Source: Phymatolithon calcareum
Taxonomy: Eukaryota; Rhodophyta; Florideophyceae; Hapalidiales
Direction of reading: 5' to 3'
Assembly: GCA_977006965.1 (NCBI GenBank)
Contig: OZ345359.1
Coordinates: 2,666,001-2,730,000 of the forward strand
Length of the DNA stretch: 64,000 nt
A program made the position numbers and the translations under genes. How positions within the stretch are numbered: position 1 is the stretch's first letter; each line of letters opens with the position of its first letter. This document shows, in pieces, positions 52,652-63,966 of this stretch. The notes below the pieces were generated by a model, which saw only the letters and a program-made list of their open reading frames with translations, had not been told where the DNA came from and did no database searches.

Positions 52652-54299
52652 TTAATCTTTTTTTACACCTGAGCCAACAGTTGGAAGAACAGAATCGGCA
52701 TCCCGCAGAGACTTCCGAAGCCGCGCAATGGCTCGCCTTTCATTCATGGACTGCACATTCACGCGGTACTGCGCGACGTCTATATTGCACAGTCTTGCTC
52801 GTGTAGCCCATTTCGCTCTCTCCGATCGTTCTATCTGTTTTCTGTCTCTCTGTTCCAGCCGCGCAGCCACATGGTGTTTTCTGTTCGCTTCCAGCTGCTC
52901 ACGTAGCCGCTTCTGTTCATCGCGCGTCGCCTTGTCTCTTGCCGCAGTGATGGCTTGTTCTGATGTGAGCACAACGCCATTTCTGGTGTCCATGTACCCC
53001 AATGCGGTAATAGTTACGGTCTTACCGATGACGCCCTCACGCGCAAGCACGCGCTTCTCTTGCATTAATTTTCTAGCTCGGACGCAAGCGACATCATCTA
53101 GGGAGCGCGAGCGCAGCACACCGAGTTGTTTTGTAGCATCCAGGGGCCAGAGCCCCGACCGGCGAAACGAGGCGAGAATGTTCTTTGGTGTGAATGTGTG
53201 CAGGTAGGAGTGTCAGAGGAGACTGCAAGAGTCAAATGTATCCAGTACGTCCAAATCACCCACGCGGCAGACGTCTTGAAGGCTTTCATTAAGCGCCTTT
53301 TTAAAGGCGCCAAAAAGCACGAAATCGCACGGTTGGGTTTTGCCGCTAGTGTGCGCAGGAAGGGCATTCACAATCATGTTGTTGCGGTGCAGCAGCTCCA
53401 GAACGCGGAGGGACATGCGCGACCTGTGAACATCATATGTCAGCAGGACTTTGCGGCCATCGGCAGTGAGATTGCGCACGGAATCGATGAAGTGCTCTGC
53501 CCACTTGTAGAAGTTGTCGCTGTAAACACCGCCGCCCCAGCCGCGAACGGGAATGATGCTGTCCCTCGGCAGCAGCGAGGCGTACGTCTCAACAAAAACG
53601 CTGCGTTGCGCAGCACCTGCCTATACGGCAACGTCGTACCCTTAAAAACAAACAGGGGAGGCCGCACTCACCAGCAGCGCTTACAGAAGGCCTAAAGTTG
53701 ACCCTGTGCGCGCCCTTGAAATCAGTAAGTTTCACGTCCGCGATGCCGTCTCGCCCCAGAAAGCGCCGCATAGTCCGGTTGTCGCTCCCATCACGACTCG
53801 GCGTGCCTCCTGTCTCGTCTATGTTCCACAGCTGGGCCCCGTCAATGTCATTATCCTTCATGACCTTACCCAGTATAGCGAAGTGGGTGGTCAGGGCCTC
53901 TGCGTTGACAGCAGCGTAGCGCTTAGCCTCTTGGCAACTTGGTCGCGCGTAGGGCAAGCGCTGCTGATGGCGCTTGTAAAACTCGCGGATGAAGCGTTGG
54001 CCAGGGATGCTGTTCTTGAACGGCAGCTTGTTACGGCGCTCCAGCGGTAGCCTGTCGATGATGATGCCGAACGCGGCGACGGTGTGCTTTTTGGACAGGG
54101 GCGTGCCGGCGTCAGAGTACCGAGAGAGCAGCTCGACCACCAGCTCTTCCTCCTCCCGCCGTGCAGGTCGGCGACCGGCGAGGCCGGGGTTTTGTCCATC
54201 TGCCGCTCGTGCGGCGCGGGCGACAGCGTCGCAAACGGTTGACCTCGGCAAATGGAACCGGGCGGCGGCAGGCCTGTACGTCATAAATTTCTGCTGCAC
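52652..54299 (-). pseudogene. Tigger/pogo transposase (two frameshifts, one stop)
   Basis: N-terminal psq-type helix-turn-helix (RPAAARFHLPRSTVCDAVAR), then a CENP-B-like block (RREEEELVVELLSRYSDAGT, GQRFIREFYKRHQQRL), then the DDE catalytic domain: LWNIDETGG (first Asp, near 53820), KVLLTYDVHRSRM (second Asp, near 53430), and ALPAHTSGKTQPCDFVLFGA (H-S-QP-D block with the third Asp, near 53370). The C-terminus (to 52652) is a basic coiled coil. Frame changes occur between about 53690 and 53590, and a TGA lies at 53213, so this copy cannot make transposase, though its TIRs look movable in trans. Confidence 0.9.
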
Positions 54300-54642
54300 C
54301 GCAGCAACAGCATCGGCTCTTCGCTTTTCCGCCTTTTTTCTGTGTCAGGGAGCACCATGATGGCCAGCGGGAGATTTCGCTGTTCCTGCAGCCCATCGAA
54401 GAAGAGAAACGGACCGGCGGAGCATCGACATGGTGCTTTTTGTGCAGTGTGGCGGTTACTGTTTCGATTTGGGCGCCCGGGAAATGCAATGGGCGTAATA
54501 TAAATTACATTTCATCTTACGTTTCAAGCCTGGCGCCAAGCCAAAATGGATCATTTCGGCGAGTACACAACAAAATGGGCCAATATGGTGAATTTTGATT
54601 ACTTCTATGGACATGTCATATGTCTGGAAAATTAGGGCGCTG

Positions 54643-54666
54643 TCCGAAAATTGCAGGACCCCCCTT
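54643..54666 (-). repeat. Right TIR of the Tigger-like element
   Basis: Reverse complement of the left TIR as described; TA duplication follows at 54667-54668. Confidence 0.88.
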
Positions 54667-54668
54667 TA

Positions 54669-55540
54669 GCACTATTCTCGTCACAAGAATGCAACGTGCG
54701 CGTAATTCCAAATTATTACGCATTGATGATATTCTAGTCAAAAGCTCTGGCATATGTAGAACTTGTCCGGTCAATAGAATTAGATATGCTTCGCACCTTT
54801 TCGGGGGTAAGGCAAAATTATTTCACACTGTTTTCAATGGTACTAGAAACGCGCTGGAGAGTACAACCTGAATCAATTGTACTGTTCTGTGTTTCATGCT
54901 AGATAAAAAAAGTTCATACTAGTCTTCGCTACCGTACTTATCCGATAGAAGAAAAGTACTGGTCGACATCTGGACAGCGTTGTGCTACTAAAACTAATCA
55001 AATACTTTTATTATGGCAAGTGCACGCCCGGACGCCAAAAAAGCAGATAATCATGTGTTGTCCTTCTCCACGTACTCTTCCGATGAATTTGTGTCCAGAA
55101 GACGACCCACCAGAACAGCAAGTTCACATTACCAAATAATTGTTTCGCCAAAATGCTGCCGTGCTCACTCAGTGAATTTCCTCATTAAAAACTCAATTTA
55201 TTTAGTCCAACTTATGTCAGCTTCATATCTCCTCCGAACACGTTTCGGAAGGTGGAAAACATGTTGGGAGTGTGTTTGAGAGTGCTTGAAGTCGTTGTGC
55301 GGAGTTTGAAATTTAGGTTAAGGTAGGACCCACGGTGGGGTAAAGCCACTTGAGCATTCTTTTTGACCGTGTATGCAGACGTGAATAACAAGAACGTATG
55401 AGTAGAAACCGTCTAGAATGTGCAGTAAGTGAGCTAGAGAATAAAGTCGAAAGGGAACAGCTTGAACAAAGAATATCTGCAGCGCATCTTGTTTTATAGA
55501 AAAACGCATAAACTGCAAAATAATGCTAGAGCTTGCCCTC
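54669..55540. other. No recognised gene
   Basis: Short frames only, AT-rich, no repeat structure seen. Confidence 0.45.
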
Positions 55541-55730
55541 CAGCAAGTTTCATTGTTCAATAATTGGAGTATCTTAACTGTTCTCTCCCTGTACAGTTTT
55601 TCCACCGTTTCGCTAGCACGCTTCTGATGAATTGTAGTCGAGAGACAGCCCGACCAGAACCGCGTGCAATTAGGGGCTCCCAAGTCTTCACGTCGTATCT
55701 TGTTTTGCATTGATGGCCGAAAAGGTGCAG
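55540..55730 (-). pseudogene. LINE-E copy 3, highly diverged fragment
   Basis: Across two frames: GRAVSRLQFIRSVLAKRWKN parallels GRALSRRQTIGRVGPKTVEE of copy 1, and VEKLYRERTVKILQLLNNE parallels VEELCREKPVEVLKFVNNE. The Cys cluster is mostly lost. No (GAAA)n tail is preserved. Confidence 0.65.
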
Positions 55731-57060
55731 AACACGCTGGACACAGAAGAGTATGCGCTCGGTCTCCTCAAAAGCCTCCTCCAATTTAGTGCGAATAGTG
55801 GTGTAAGCATGCTCTCTGATATCCACTCCCAATGCAGACGCCTTCCAGAAACGGAGATGGAGAAAATTACGCATACTTTTGGCGATCATCCGGATTACGT
55901 CAATTTCGGTTTTGCCAATGGCACTGTGGTTCACACAACTCAAGTCGGAAAAGTCTTAAAACGAATTCAATATTATACAAGGATGCTTCCGCCGAATGAG
56001 AGGACTTCTGATTTTAAAACTACATGAAGGGTCGGCAAAACTACAATACAGATACTATGCCATTGGTCCTTTGCGGACACCATGGATGTTTCGAACAGCT
56101 ACATATCTTCTGAATTTCACGCACATACTCAGTTTCCAAATTGAAAAAGAAAGAGGCGACTGTTTGCTTCTGTAAATCAGCAGGTTGAAGACGAATGTGA
56201 AATCGGATCCTGTTCTGATCGCATTTTTGAGTGCTGCAGCGCCGCAGATGCTCTCGGCTGAGTAGGTATAAGGGAATGCTCGTCTCAAACTTGACGTGTG
56301 ATTTTAAGCTTCTGTAACCTTTCGATTACGTTACCATCAGGAGGTGATGGAATGAGCTCGTTGGGCTGGTGGTAGATTACACTGGCAAGAGCGATTACCA
56401 CAGAGACCAGTGTTCGACGCCCTGAAAATTGAAGAAAACATAAAACAACAAAAGTAGAACTTACAATTTTGAAATATTTTGAACCCATTCTGGTAAAAGG
56501 CGGTGGATTTTCTGGAGCTTTATTCGAAGTGCACTTCTGAGGACCCTCATTTCTGGCCCAGAAAAACATCTTACATAACTTTCGCCCTGGGAACCCTCGC
56601 GCCGGGCCTGTCAGTACAGCCCCATTGAAATTTACTTTAGATTTGAAGAGTCCTATCTGACGATGCTACTATTCTCTTTTATGACAGTCCTTCTCGGACG
56701 TCATACTCGTTTCGTCAAAATGAAGTACCTGCATGTGTACGCAATCGCTTGCTCTTGCTAACTCAAAAAAGCAGGCCGCCTGCCTGCTTTCCTGATAATA
56801 GCGCTGCGCCCGCCGCGCTTAGCAACCACTCGTCGGTGGAGCGTAGCCCTGTCGATAGTGAATCGTTTCACTTTGGTTGTCTCGTCAACATACCAAAATA
56901 TTGTGAGCTCCTGGTGTATCACGAGGTCGACAACATACGCATAGGCACTCTCACGCTATCCATTTGCTCTTGATGTCGTTCACAGTCGTCGTGATGTTTA
57001 AGACTGCGGTGCAGACATTTAGAGTGCTTTAAAGAAAGTTGCAAGATTACTAGCCGTTCA
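55731..57060. other. No recognised gene
   Basis: Minus frame 56569-56285 contains a splice-like GTAAGT..TTTTCAG stretch but gives no longer protein when removed. No domain seen. Confidence 0.4.
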
Positions 57061-57639
57061 CGCTTCTTAGCAAAAAATTAAAACCTTTGGGCGTAACTTC
57101 GGTAACGGGTACTACACGCACATGGGAGTATTTCGAGGCTTCCATAAATGAGCTGGCGTCATATGGATTGACAGAACTCCTATCAGGAGTGAGGTCATGT
57201 CCGGTTGAATGTGCTGAACACGGCGTTTTTTCTGAAACACAGTTAGTTTTTGTAGATAATCTTTGTGTCTCACAATTGGACGGCTGTCTCATGTTTAGCC
57301 GCACCTGTTGTAAGGCGAGTGAGAACTGCCCTGACTGGAATGTTGGGAGATCGTGACTTGCGATATCTCGGCGGCGGTCCGTCATGTGCGCGGCAGTTTC
57401 AAAACACATGCCGCACTATCCCACCGTCATTACAAGAGGCGTAATCCTAAGAGATGGATTAAATCATTTGCACACCAACTGCTGCGTGCAAACATATTAA
57501 GCGATGATATGACCTCTTTCCAGAAGAATACTGAAGTCGAAACAAACGCGCTCCATTGTCATACTTCAGTTCTTGCGAACGCAATACAAGGTGACGAACT
57601 CGGAGACTCCGTCAATGCCATAATCGAAGAACGTGTGAT

Positions 57640-58370
57640 TGAAACTGGGTAAGAAGTTTATAGTCGAAAAACAAGCGCTTTTTCTCCCAGTGACAGCGAT
57701 GTTTTATACTTTGACTCTACGGATGAAGCAGGAATGCCCGCCACTCGGGAAGAGCATTTGTATCACGTTGTTCTCTACGAGGAGTTATAATCAGCTATTA
57801 CAGCGGCGACTGGATCTATCAAGGGACCGCACAGTGTGCTTGGAATGGCCGGTGTTGGAAAAACTGTTGCTCTTCATTGTCTCGCTCATGGCGAGGATGT
57901 TAAGAAGAGCTTGGAGTATGGGGCGCTTTATATGGTGTTTAGTCTTTGCGTGAGCCAAAAAACCGCTATCCATGAAATTCCGAAAATCATGACATTAAGA
58001 AGAGCCACTAGCAAAAAGTGCTACTTCTTTTGGACAGTCTGTGGACTTGGGGTTCATGTGGTTTAAGGGAAAATTCTGTTTGTATCTGCTTGACGATTTG
58101 TGGACTCCTGAGAATTTGCATCCTGGTTACTTTAGAGATCTTCGTCCGCTTCTCCGAGAAATCCCGAACAGCAGGATGTGTGTCAGCACTCGAAATGTCG
58201 AGGTGTATTGTGGAATTTGATCCTCGACAGTCCCTGGGAAACGGATCAGTGGCAATTTTCATGGCGCATAGAAATGTTCCTGGCCAGTCCACTTCACATA
58301 CGTCCTGCCTATAGCTCTGTCGGTCTCAGGATGCGCAGTTTGGAAGCTTGCCCAAATTTATCCATCATTT
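57640..58370 (+). pseudogene. Decayed NB-ARC (STAND/NLR-type) NTPase gene
   Basis: Plus-strand motifs in NB-ARC order and spacing. Lead-in YFDSTDEAGMPATREEHLYH and EEL; P-loop VLGMAGVGKTVALHCLAHG at about 57836-57892 (Walker A GMAGVGKT at 57842-57865); Walker B / kinase-2 CLYLLDDLWTPENL at about 58077-58118; RNBS-B-like SRMCVSTRNVEV near 58168-58203; and a GLPL-type VLPIALSVSGCAV near 58302-58340. These need at least one frameshift between the P-loop and kinase-2 and pass several stops, so the gene is dead here. Such ATPases act as signal-switch modules in plant-like immune receptors and in many bacterial and algal STAND proteins. Open stretches at 57087-57650 may be its N-terminal part but show no known domain. 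No leucine-rich or TPR repeats follow before the hAT remnant. Confidence 0.75.
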
Positions 58371-58379
58371 GAAAAGGAA

Positions 58380-58585
58380 TTCGATATATAGTCTACACGG
58401 CTGGAAGAGAATAAATCATGGCTTGGAGCTAAGACCAGAGCATTGGAATTATTTATTTATTTTTATTCTTTTCTCGCGCAGTGTCGAGAATAAATATCAA
58501 GACTGTTGAGCGCAGAAAGAATAAATTATTGTATTTAAGTTCAGTGAGGAATAAATAACTGGTTATTCCCAATTATTGGATCCAT
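58380..58585. other. AT-rich segment with GAATAAAT-type repeats
   Basis: Motif AATAAAT recurs in this segment and again at 59035-59130 around the hAT fragment, with TCGCGCA near 58470 matched in reverse near 59097. Possibly subterminal/terminal DNA of the hAT element. Confidence 0.4.
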
Positions 58586-58991
58586 CTAGCTTCTTTCTGT
58601 CACGATAGCATTGACGTCTTCGATTCCCCACACATCCGAGTTAGCATGAAGGAACATCTGCTTCTCGAAATTTGCAGGAATAACGCTTCTTCTTCTGTCA
58701 TCCAACGCGTAACCAGCGATAGAGAAAAACCTCTCGCACATATTCGACGTGAAAAACTCATCGCGAACATGCTTACCGAAAACTCGCGGCATCTTGGGTG
58801 CTACCAAACGGTGCTCGCCTGGTACGCAGTTCCCGTTGCACTGTGTTGATTGCCATGGTTTTCATAATCCTAAATGAGGAGTCCGCAGCCGACACGTCAT
58901 GTGCTATCGATGACAAACATGTCACTTTACTGTTCAAGAATACCATCGGGCCCAAATAAACAATATAATCGTCGGGCCGAAATGCTGTCAT
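58586..58991 (-). pseudogene. hAT transposase C-terminus (dimerisation domain)
   Basis: The minus frame 58807-58586 reads CERFFSIAGYALDDRRRSVI and PANFEKQMFLHANSDVW, the hAT C-terminal dimerisation pattern (sER.FS.ag.....rr..l.p.n.e.l.fl..N...W). The frame 58991-58773 upstream (FRPDDYIVYLGPMVFLNSKV) is in a different phase and may be the same gene after a frameshift. The N-terminal zinc finger and catalytic core are not found. Confidence 0.75.
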
Positions 58992-59049
58992 TCTCCCCCA
59001 GAAACGTAGACTTAGTCGAGCGTTCTCGAGTAAATAATGCTTTCAAATA

Positions 59050-60452
59050 AATAAAATAATTGTCGTAACCACGAAGATCTCAATAAATACAATAAATATG
59101 CGCGACTCAGGAATAAATTATTGGAACAATAATTTAAATAATTACAATAGCAATTTTTTTTCCAATGCTTTGGCTAAGACTGCAGGAAGGGGGCACAATC
59201 CTAAGTGCACGGATGATTCGACATCTCGAATCCCTTGTAGACACGCAATGTTGCAGGGGTGTAAGGAACAACATTATCACCATCGACCTAGGAGCTCTAC
59301 AACGGCTCCTTGTGATCATCCACCGACACTGACAACACAGTATCGTGAACGACTCTTCCAAGAGGAACAAACGGATTTTTCGCGGACGTAGACTAACACT
59401 CAACGTAATATTAGTCTAGCGTCGGTTAGTGGCCCCCCTTTTTGCAGGCTGTGCAATCGCTCGCCCCCGCCCTATTTAAGCGGCGATTCTGATCGCATCT
59501 TAGACAGAGGCATCGCATCACAGAGACATCACCCCTTTTCAAGATAAACTCCAACCCTTATCTTTTCACTCCCAGTGATTACACCCTGGAGTTAGACCTC
59601 ATAACCGCAAATGTGCTTGACGTGGATTTGAACATTGACGAGATCTACACGACCTTGCGTGTGCTACAGGTGAAGTAGTGCTGTATATAGGGGGTCATCC
59701 AATGTCTCGAATCTGTATTGGCATTGCTCTCTGTGCCATAGTGCAGGCAGCTAGATCCCAGGACTGAAAAGCATCCTGGGAAAGCCAACATGGAGCCCTA
59801 CAGAGGAGACCAACGTGGCCCGCGCCATCGACGCAATACAAAGTAATTCTGATTGACGATCCGAAATTTAGAGAGTAGTAGATTGCTAAGAAAGGTGCCG
59901 ACTTTCCTCACGTTGAGACACATGGTACCCTCTCAATAAATCCACTTAATTACGATAAAGCTTGCGTTCATAAACCTCCAGTCACCGATGCTTAGACGGT
60001 ACCAACAATGCCTACTGGATGTCCCAATGTCTCCCGAAGTGGGCCTTTTTCTCGAACGGTTTATCCCTGCTGGGGCTGAAAAGTGTGTCTGGTACCCTGT
60101 GAAAGCTCGCTTTTACCCTGACCGGAGAACGACCAGGATATAACTATGGGATCTGATAAAGTACCACCTGCTGTAATCTACATCTGCCGGTGATCAATAA
60201 TTGCTGGGGATGGTTCGCAAGATCAACGAGGCTTTCACATGACGAATGCAGGTTAAAGGCGAGTGATTGAAGAATTAGAAAGACTCATCTGCTGTTCATA
60301 CTAGAAAGGATAATCCCGCTTGTCAGTTGTACTGAGCGGGCAACGTCATTGGTATTAAATCAACTTGTAGGAAGGTACGATCCAATTCAGATGTGCGGGG
60401 CTGGTCCATCCAGTTGTGTTTCTTGGGCTGGGTTTTGCTTTGCCGGCAAAAA
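59050..60452. other. No recognised gene; possible LTR/leader DNA
   Basis: A TATA-like CCTATTTAAGC near 59470 precedes a C-rich leader. A short open stretch near 59990-60130 (CLLDVPMSPEVGLFLERFIP) looks protein-like but unidentified. The 3' LTR of copia-3 should lie in 60200-60450, but no partner is available to define it. Confidence 0.4.
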
Positions 60453-61314
60453 CTATGATCTAAAAACCGCCGCTGGGTGCAGAAAGCCTATGCAGAGTGA
60501 CAGTTGATCTCGCAGGACGCGGAACCTCGGCTGTGCGACGGGCTTGGTCGGCATATCGGCCGTAAGGGTGCGCGACGGATGGTATTGTGCTTTGACTATG
60601 CCATTGCAGACAAGCTGGCTAATGAAATGATATGCGATGTACATAAACTTGGAACGTCACATTGGTTTTCAATTCTGTTGGTTTTATTGGGGGAAAGTTG
60701 TACGATCGTAGTAACGAATTCACGTATTGTTTTTGCTGTGCTGCTTGTCCTGATGCAGTGTATTCTGCTTCGCAGGTGCTTTTGCGTACCATTTTGATGC
60801 GTCGTGATGTGCAAGATATTGGAGATGCGTTGAAGAAAATGATGTTCGCCTGCTTTGATTGTCTGTTTTCTATACAGTTGGCGAAATCAGCATCTGATTG
60901 GGCGACAGTTTCTCCAGGGCCCCGTTGACAAACGATTCCTAGGGTAAATGTTCGACGGAGATACCTAAGAACACGCTTTAAATCTTGCCAATGACGCACA
61001 TTTGGACACGTAAGCCTCCTTGCCAATGCGTCGAGTATGTACCCAAGATCTGGTCGGTACAGTCTGCGAGGTAGCGAAGGGAATCGAGTGCTTCCCCGAA
61101 AGGGTGTGTTTCGCTGTCGAGAATCTCTTCTCCCGGCTGCGAGGTGGCGACGGAGAGGTTGGGGAGATACGGTGTTGGCGATAGATTGCATTTTGACATC
61201 TCGAAGTCTTCGAGAATTGCATAGCAAGTGCAGGCTGACTGATTTTTGTGAGGTGGGGCTTTCTATCACGTTCATTTTTCCATCTGATGAGAAGTTCTGC
61301 CGGTCCCAATTCAC
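60453..61314 (-). pseudogene. copia-3 RNase H and C-terminus
   Basis: PDLGYILDALARRLTCPNVR, LKRVLRYLRRTFTLGIV, then AQSDADFANCIENRQSK (first Asp), RKSTCEAEYTASGQAAQQ (catalytic Glu), and after a frame change MYIAYHFISQLVCNG and RTLTADMPTKPVAQPRF, the copia C-terminal signature. Confidence 0.88.
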
Positions 61315-61961
61315 GTGGAGTGTACTTTGTGCGAAGGTGCTTTTTGAAATTCCTCGATTATTTTTGTGTTAAACCCTGCAATAAGGAAGTCGTCCGTAAC
61401 GGTTGGAACGAGCAAGTATCCATCTTTTCTGTGGATGACATACACTTGGTTCTCTATCTCGGACGTTGTGAAGCGGAATGCTAGCATGTGATTCTTGAGT
61501 TCATCCATGTACGTTCGGGATGCTTGTCGTAACCCGTAAATGTTTCTCATTATGATCGCGATGTGTCCGGGGCGCTCGTATCCGCCGTCAAATTTTGATG
61601 GCTGGTGCATGCAGAATGCATCGGGTTTGTCGAGTGCCGCGTGTAAGTATGCGGAGGTTAGATCTACGTTTTCCATCGTGAGATCGAGCTGAGTCTCGAT
61701 AGCTATAACGAGTCGTTTTGCATCTTTGTCGGGTGCGAAAGTTGCAAGGCGGTCGGGCTCGTAATGCGCGTGTGCGTTTGTGCGATTGCATGGGTAAGAA
61801 ATGCGAACTTTGCATTCCGTTACTGTTCCTTTGCAGCTACATATGTACCTGAAGGAGATTGATGGATGGCGTTGGATGGAGCCCTTAGGCCTTTGCGACT
61901 TAGGGATCCATCTAAAAGTGCTTAAGCTTTGATGCTTGGCGAGCTCTTTGTTGTATGCCAA
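61311..61961 (-). pseudogene. copia-3 reverse transcriptase
   Basis: LDLTMENVDLTSAYLHAALD (motif A; D-x-tsAyL), NIYGLRQASRTYMDELKNHM (motif B, copia YGLkQa.r.W) and LVPTVTDDFLIAG (catalytic DD with a V/T change in place of the usual YVDD). A 217-codon open stretch, but the WKMAF..EI...L..N.TW block at its start is damaged. Confidence 0.88.
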
Positions 61962-63317
61962 TTTCCAGAGTTTTGCATCCGGAATTCAGCGAGCGACAGC
62001 GAGATTTTTGGGGGTGTTCGATTAGGTCTGTCAATATCCATCTTGACCGGTGTCGTTTGGTCAGCACAAGATTTATAGGAGACTGGAGGTGCAGTTATTA
62101 GGCGTGTGGGGTCGAGATGCTTGTTATAGGCCTTGAAGTTGCTTGCCAGACATCGGAAGATTTTTTCAGTTTGTACGTCGACTACCAGGTAGTGGTTGGT
62201 GTCAAGACGGTGAGGATATCGTGATAGCACTGGGCGAGGATGGTCCTTTTTTAGTTTCCGGGGGACTGATTTGAGGACTGTGACGTATGCGAAAGCGAAA
62301 GTTCTGCACACTGGGTTTCCCGGAGGGCTCCCAAAGAACCTCTAGTACTTGCTTCACACTTTCATGGTATGTGTAGTTATATTTTGTCACAGTGTACAGA
62401 ACAGCGATGTTCCAGAACTTGAACGGCATTCTGGCAGTAAACATGGTTGCCCGTACGCGCTCAAAGATCACTCGATTGGCTTGCTCTGCCATGGATTTTT
62501 CTTCGGTCGTGTATGGTGTTGTTGGGTCGTATAGTATCCCGTTGTGCTCATAATATTTCGTTACATCGGCAGCTCCATATTCTGCCCCGCCATCAGGACG
62601 AAATCGCTTAAATTTGGTGCCCATCTACGTCGCAATGCGCTGCAGTGCAACGGGAGACTTGCATATGAATACGAGCTTTCGTCGGGTATATTCTTGAGTG
62701 AATGTTACAAAATATTTATAACCTTGGACACTTGTAAAGTTGCTTTCGCATGAGTCAGAGGTTACGAGCTGGCCTCTCGGATATTGGGGCATGTATCCCC
62801 GAAATAGAGCGTTTATCTGACGACCAACGACGCAACGCGAGTGCAGATGACGGTCGAGGCAGACGGGGCGGTAGCACTTGAACGAGATTATGTTTGGCCT
62901 TTGTGGAGAGCTTGCTAGAGTTCGTGTGGTTAACGATGATGTTCCAGTCCATGTAGTGGGGCTGGATCGAATTGGAGGGGGAGATCTTTCTACGTGCGGG
63001 CTCTTTGTAATATCGAGAGTTGCGATGTCTTCATTGCTATTAAAGAAGAGCATCGTCTTCACGGCGGAAGGCGGAGATCGAATTTCGGTAATCGCCTGGG
63101 ATCTAGCTGTGTTCCGAGGTGCGTGAGGTTGTTTCCATGGGATGGTTTTTGCACCATTTGCTTTTGTTTCTCGGTGGACTCGAGGCGACCTTAAGGGCGG
63201 CAATTTTGTCACGAATTTATAAAGTCCGTCGCGCATGGCCGCCATAGCAATTATTTCTGATTCAGTGGGCCTTGGCTGGCGCGGGATGACATATACTGAG
63301 TCTGCCTTGAAAAGCAT
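61922..63317 (-). pseudogene. copia-3 gag-pre-integrase and integrase
   Basis: KFKRFRPDGGAEYGAADVTK (integrase second Asp with G-x-E), HNGILYDPTTPYTTEEKSMA (usual copia P.tP..NG.aER, here with EEKSMAEQ), ANRVIFERVRATMFTARMPF (post-core helix). Upstream, LDRHLHSRCVVGRQINALFR and PRGQLVTSDSCESNFTSVQG, then KYFVTFTQEYTRRKLVFICK, give the pre-integrase and core start (usual D..GP....s..g..Y...f.Dd.sr...vy). Broken into three frames. Confidence 0.85.
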
Positions 63318-63420
63318 GGACTTGTTTTTTTTGTAAACTTGGGAATCGGAGACAAGGTTCCACGCGAAAGGGGGAGCGGAGATGGCTTTGGGTATAGTAG
63401 TTGCTGAGGCTGTGTTGGTA

Positions 63421-63966
63421 TTAGTGACTTACAGTAATGCGGGAGTTTTGGATTCTCGTTTGTCGCAGTGCGGGTGTATTTGGCTGATTTTTACGTTTGC
63501 ATTGTGTTTTGCGGACTTTTGAGGTGAGTAATGTTGGCTCCGGAGTCAGCGAAATACTTAACTTGTCAGAGTTTATTTCATGGTCATTGTAGTCGAAGTA
63601 CGTCGAAGTATGCTCTACTTCCCTTGGAATCTCGGAAATATTGGCACGTCTTCCCTCTGGCTTAACCCTTGGGCGGGTTCCCGATTTTCCTTGAGTCGCC
63701 TCTTCTGGAGATGCGGTCTTCCAGCAGTTATCACTTCTTGTGATAATGGCAGTACTTTCTGTGGAGGTCACGACGTAGACCAAGAGACGAGAGAGGAAAA
63801 GAGCAGGAGAGGCTTGACAGATCAGTAGGAAAGAAAGACAAGACAACAAAACATCAAAATTCAAGAAACAGTGTAAGATTGGAGGACCCCCCTGAGCACA
63901 ATCCATAGCCTTGCGGGAACTCAACCCGACGTGATGATAGACATGTGGGCGAGGTACGCAGTGCAA
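63421..63966 (-). pseudogene. copia-3 gag/protease-linker region
   Basis: An open minus frame of 181 codons with basic Ser/Thr/Pro-rich sequence (EEATQGKSGTRPRVKPEGRR, KVRKTQCKRKNQPNTPALRQ). No zinc knuckle or protease DSG is seen. Assigned only by position upstream of the copia-3 integrase. Confidence 0.4.

Larger units (their letters stand above)
52408..54666 (-). mobile_element. Tigger/pogo-like DNA transposon with TIRs and TA duplications
   Basis: TIR left 52408-52432 begins AAGGGGAGTTCCTGCAATTT and the right end 54643-54666 reads, in reverse complement, AAGGGGGGTCCTGCAATTTT then CGGA. Both are flanked by TA (52406-52407 and 54667-54668). The 2.26 kb between holds a pogo-type transposase on the minus strand. 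Size, TA duplication and protein agree. Confidence 0.9.

Noticed and set aside
56422-56464. Spliceosomal intron on the minus strand (GTAAGT..TTTTCAG, 43 nt)
   Set aside because: Removing it brings a stop after a few codons, and no domain spans the site; splice-like words occur by chance in AT-rich DNA.
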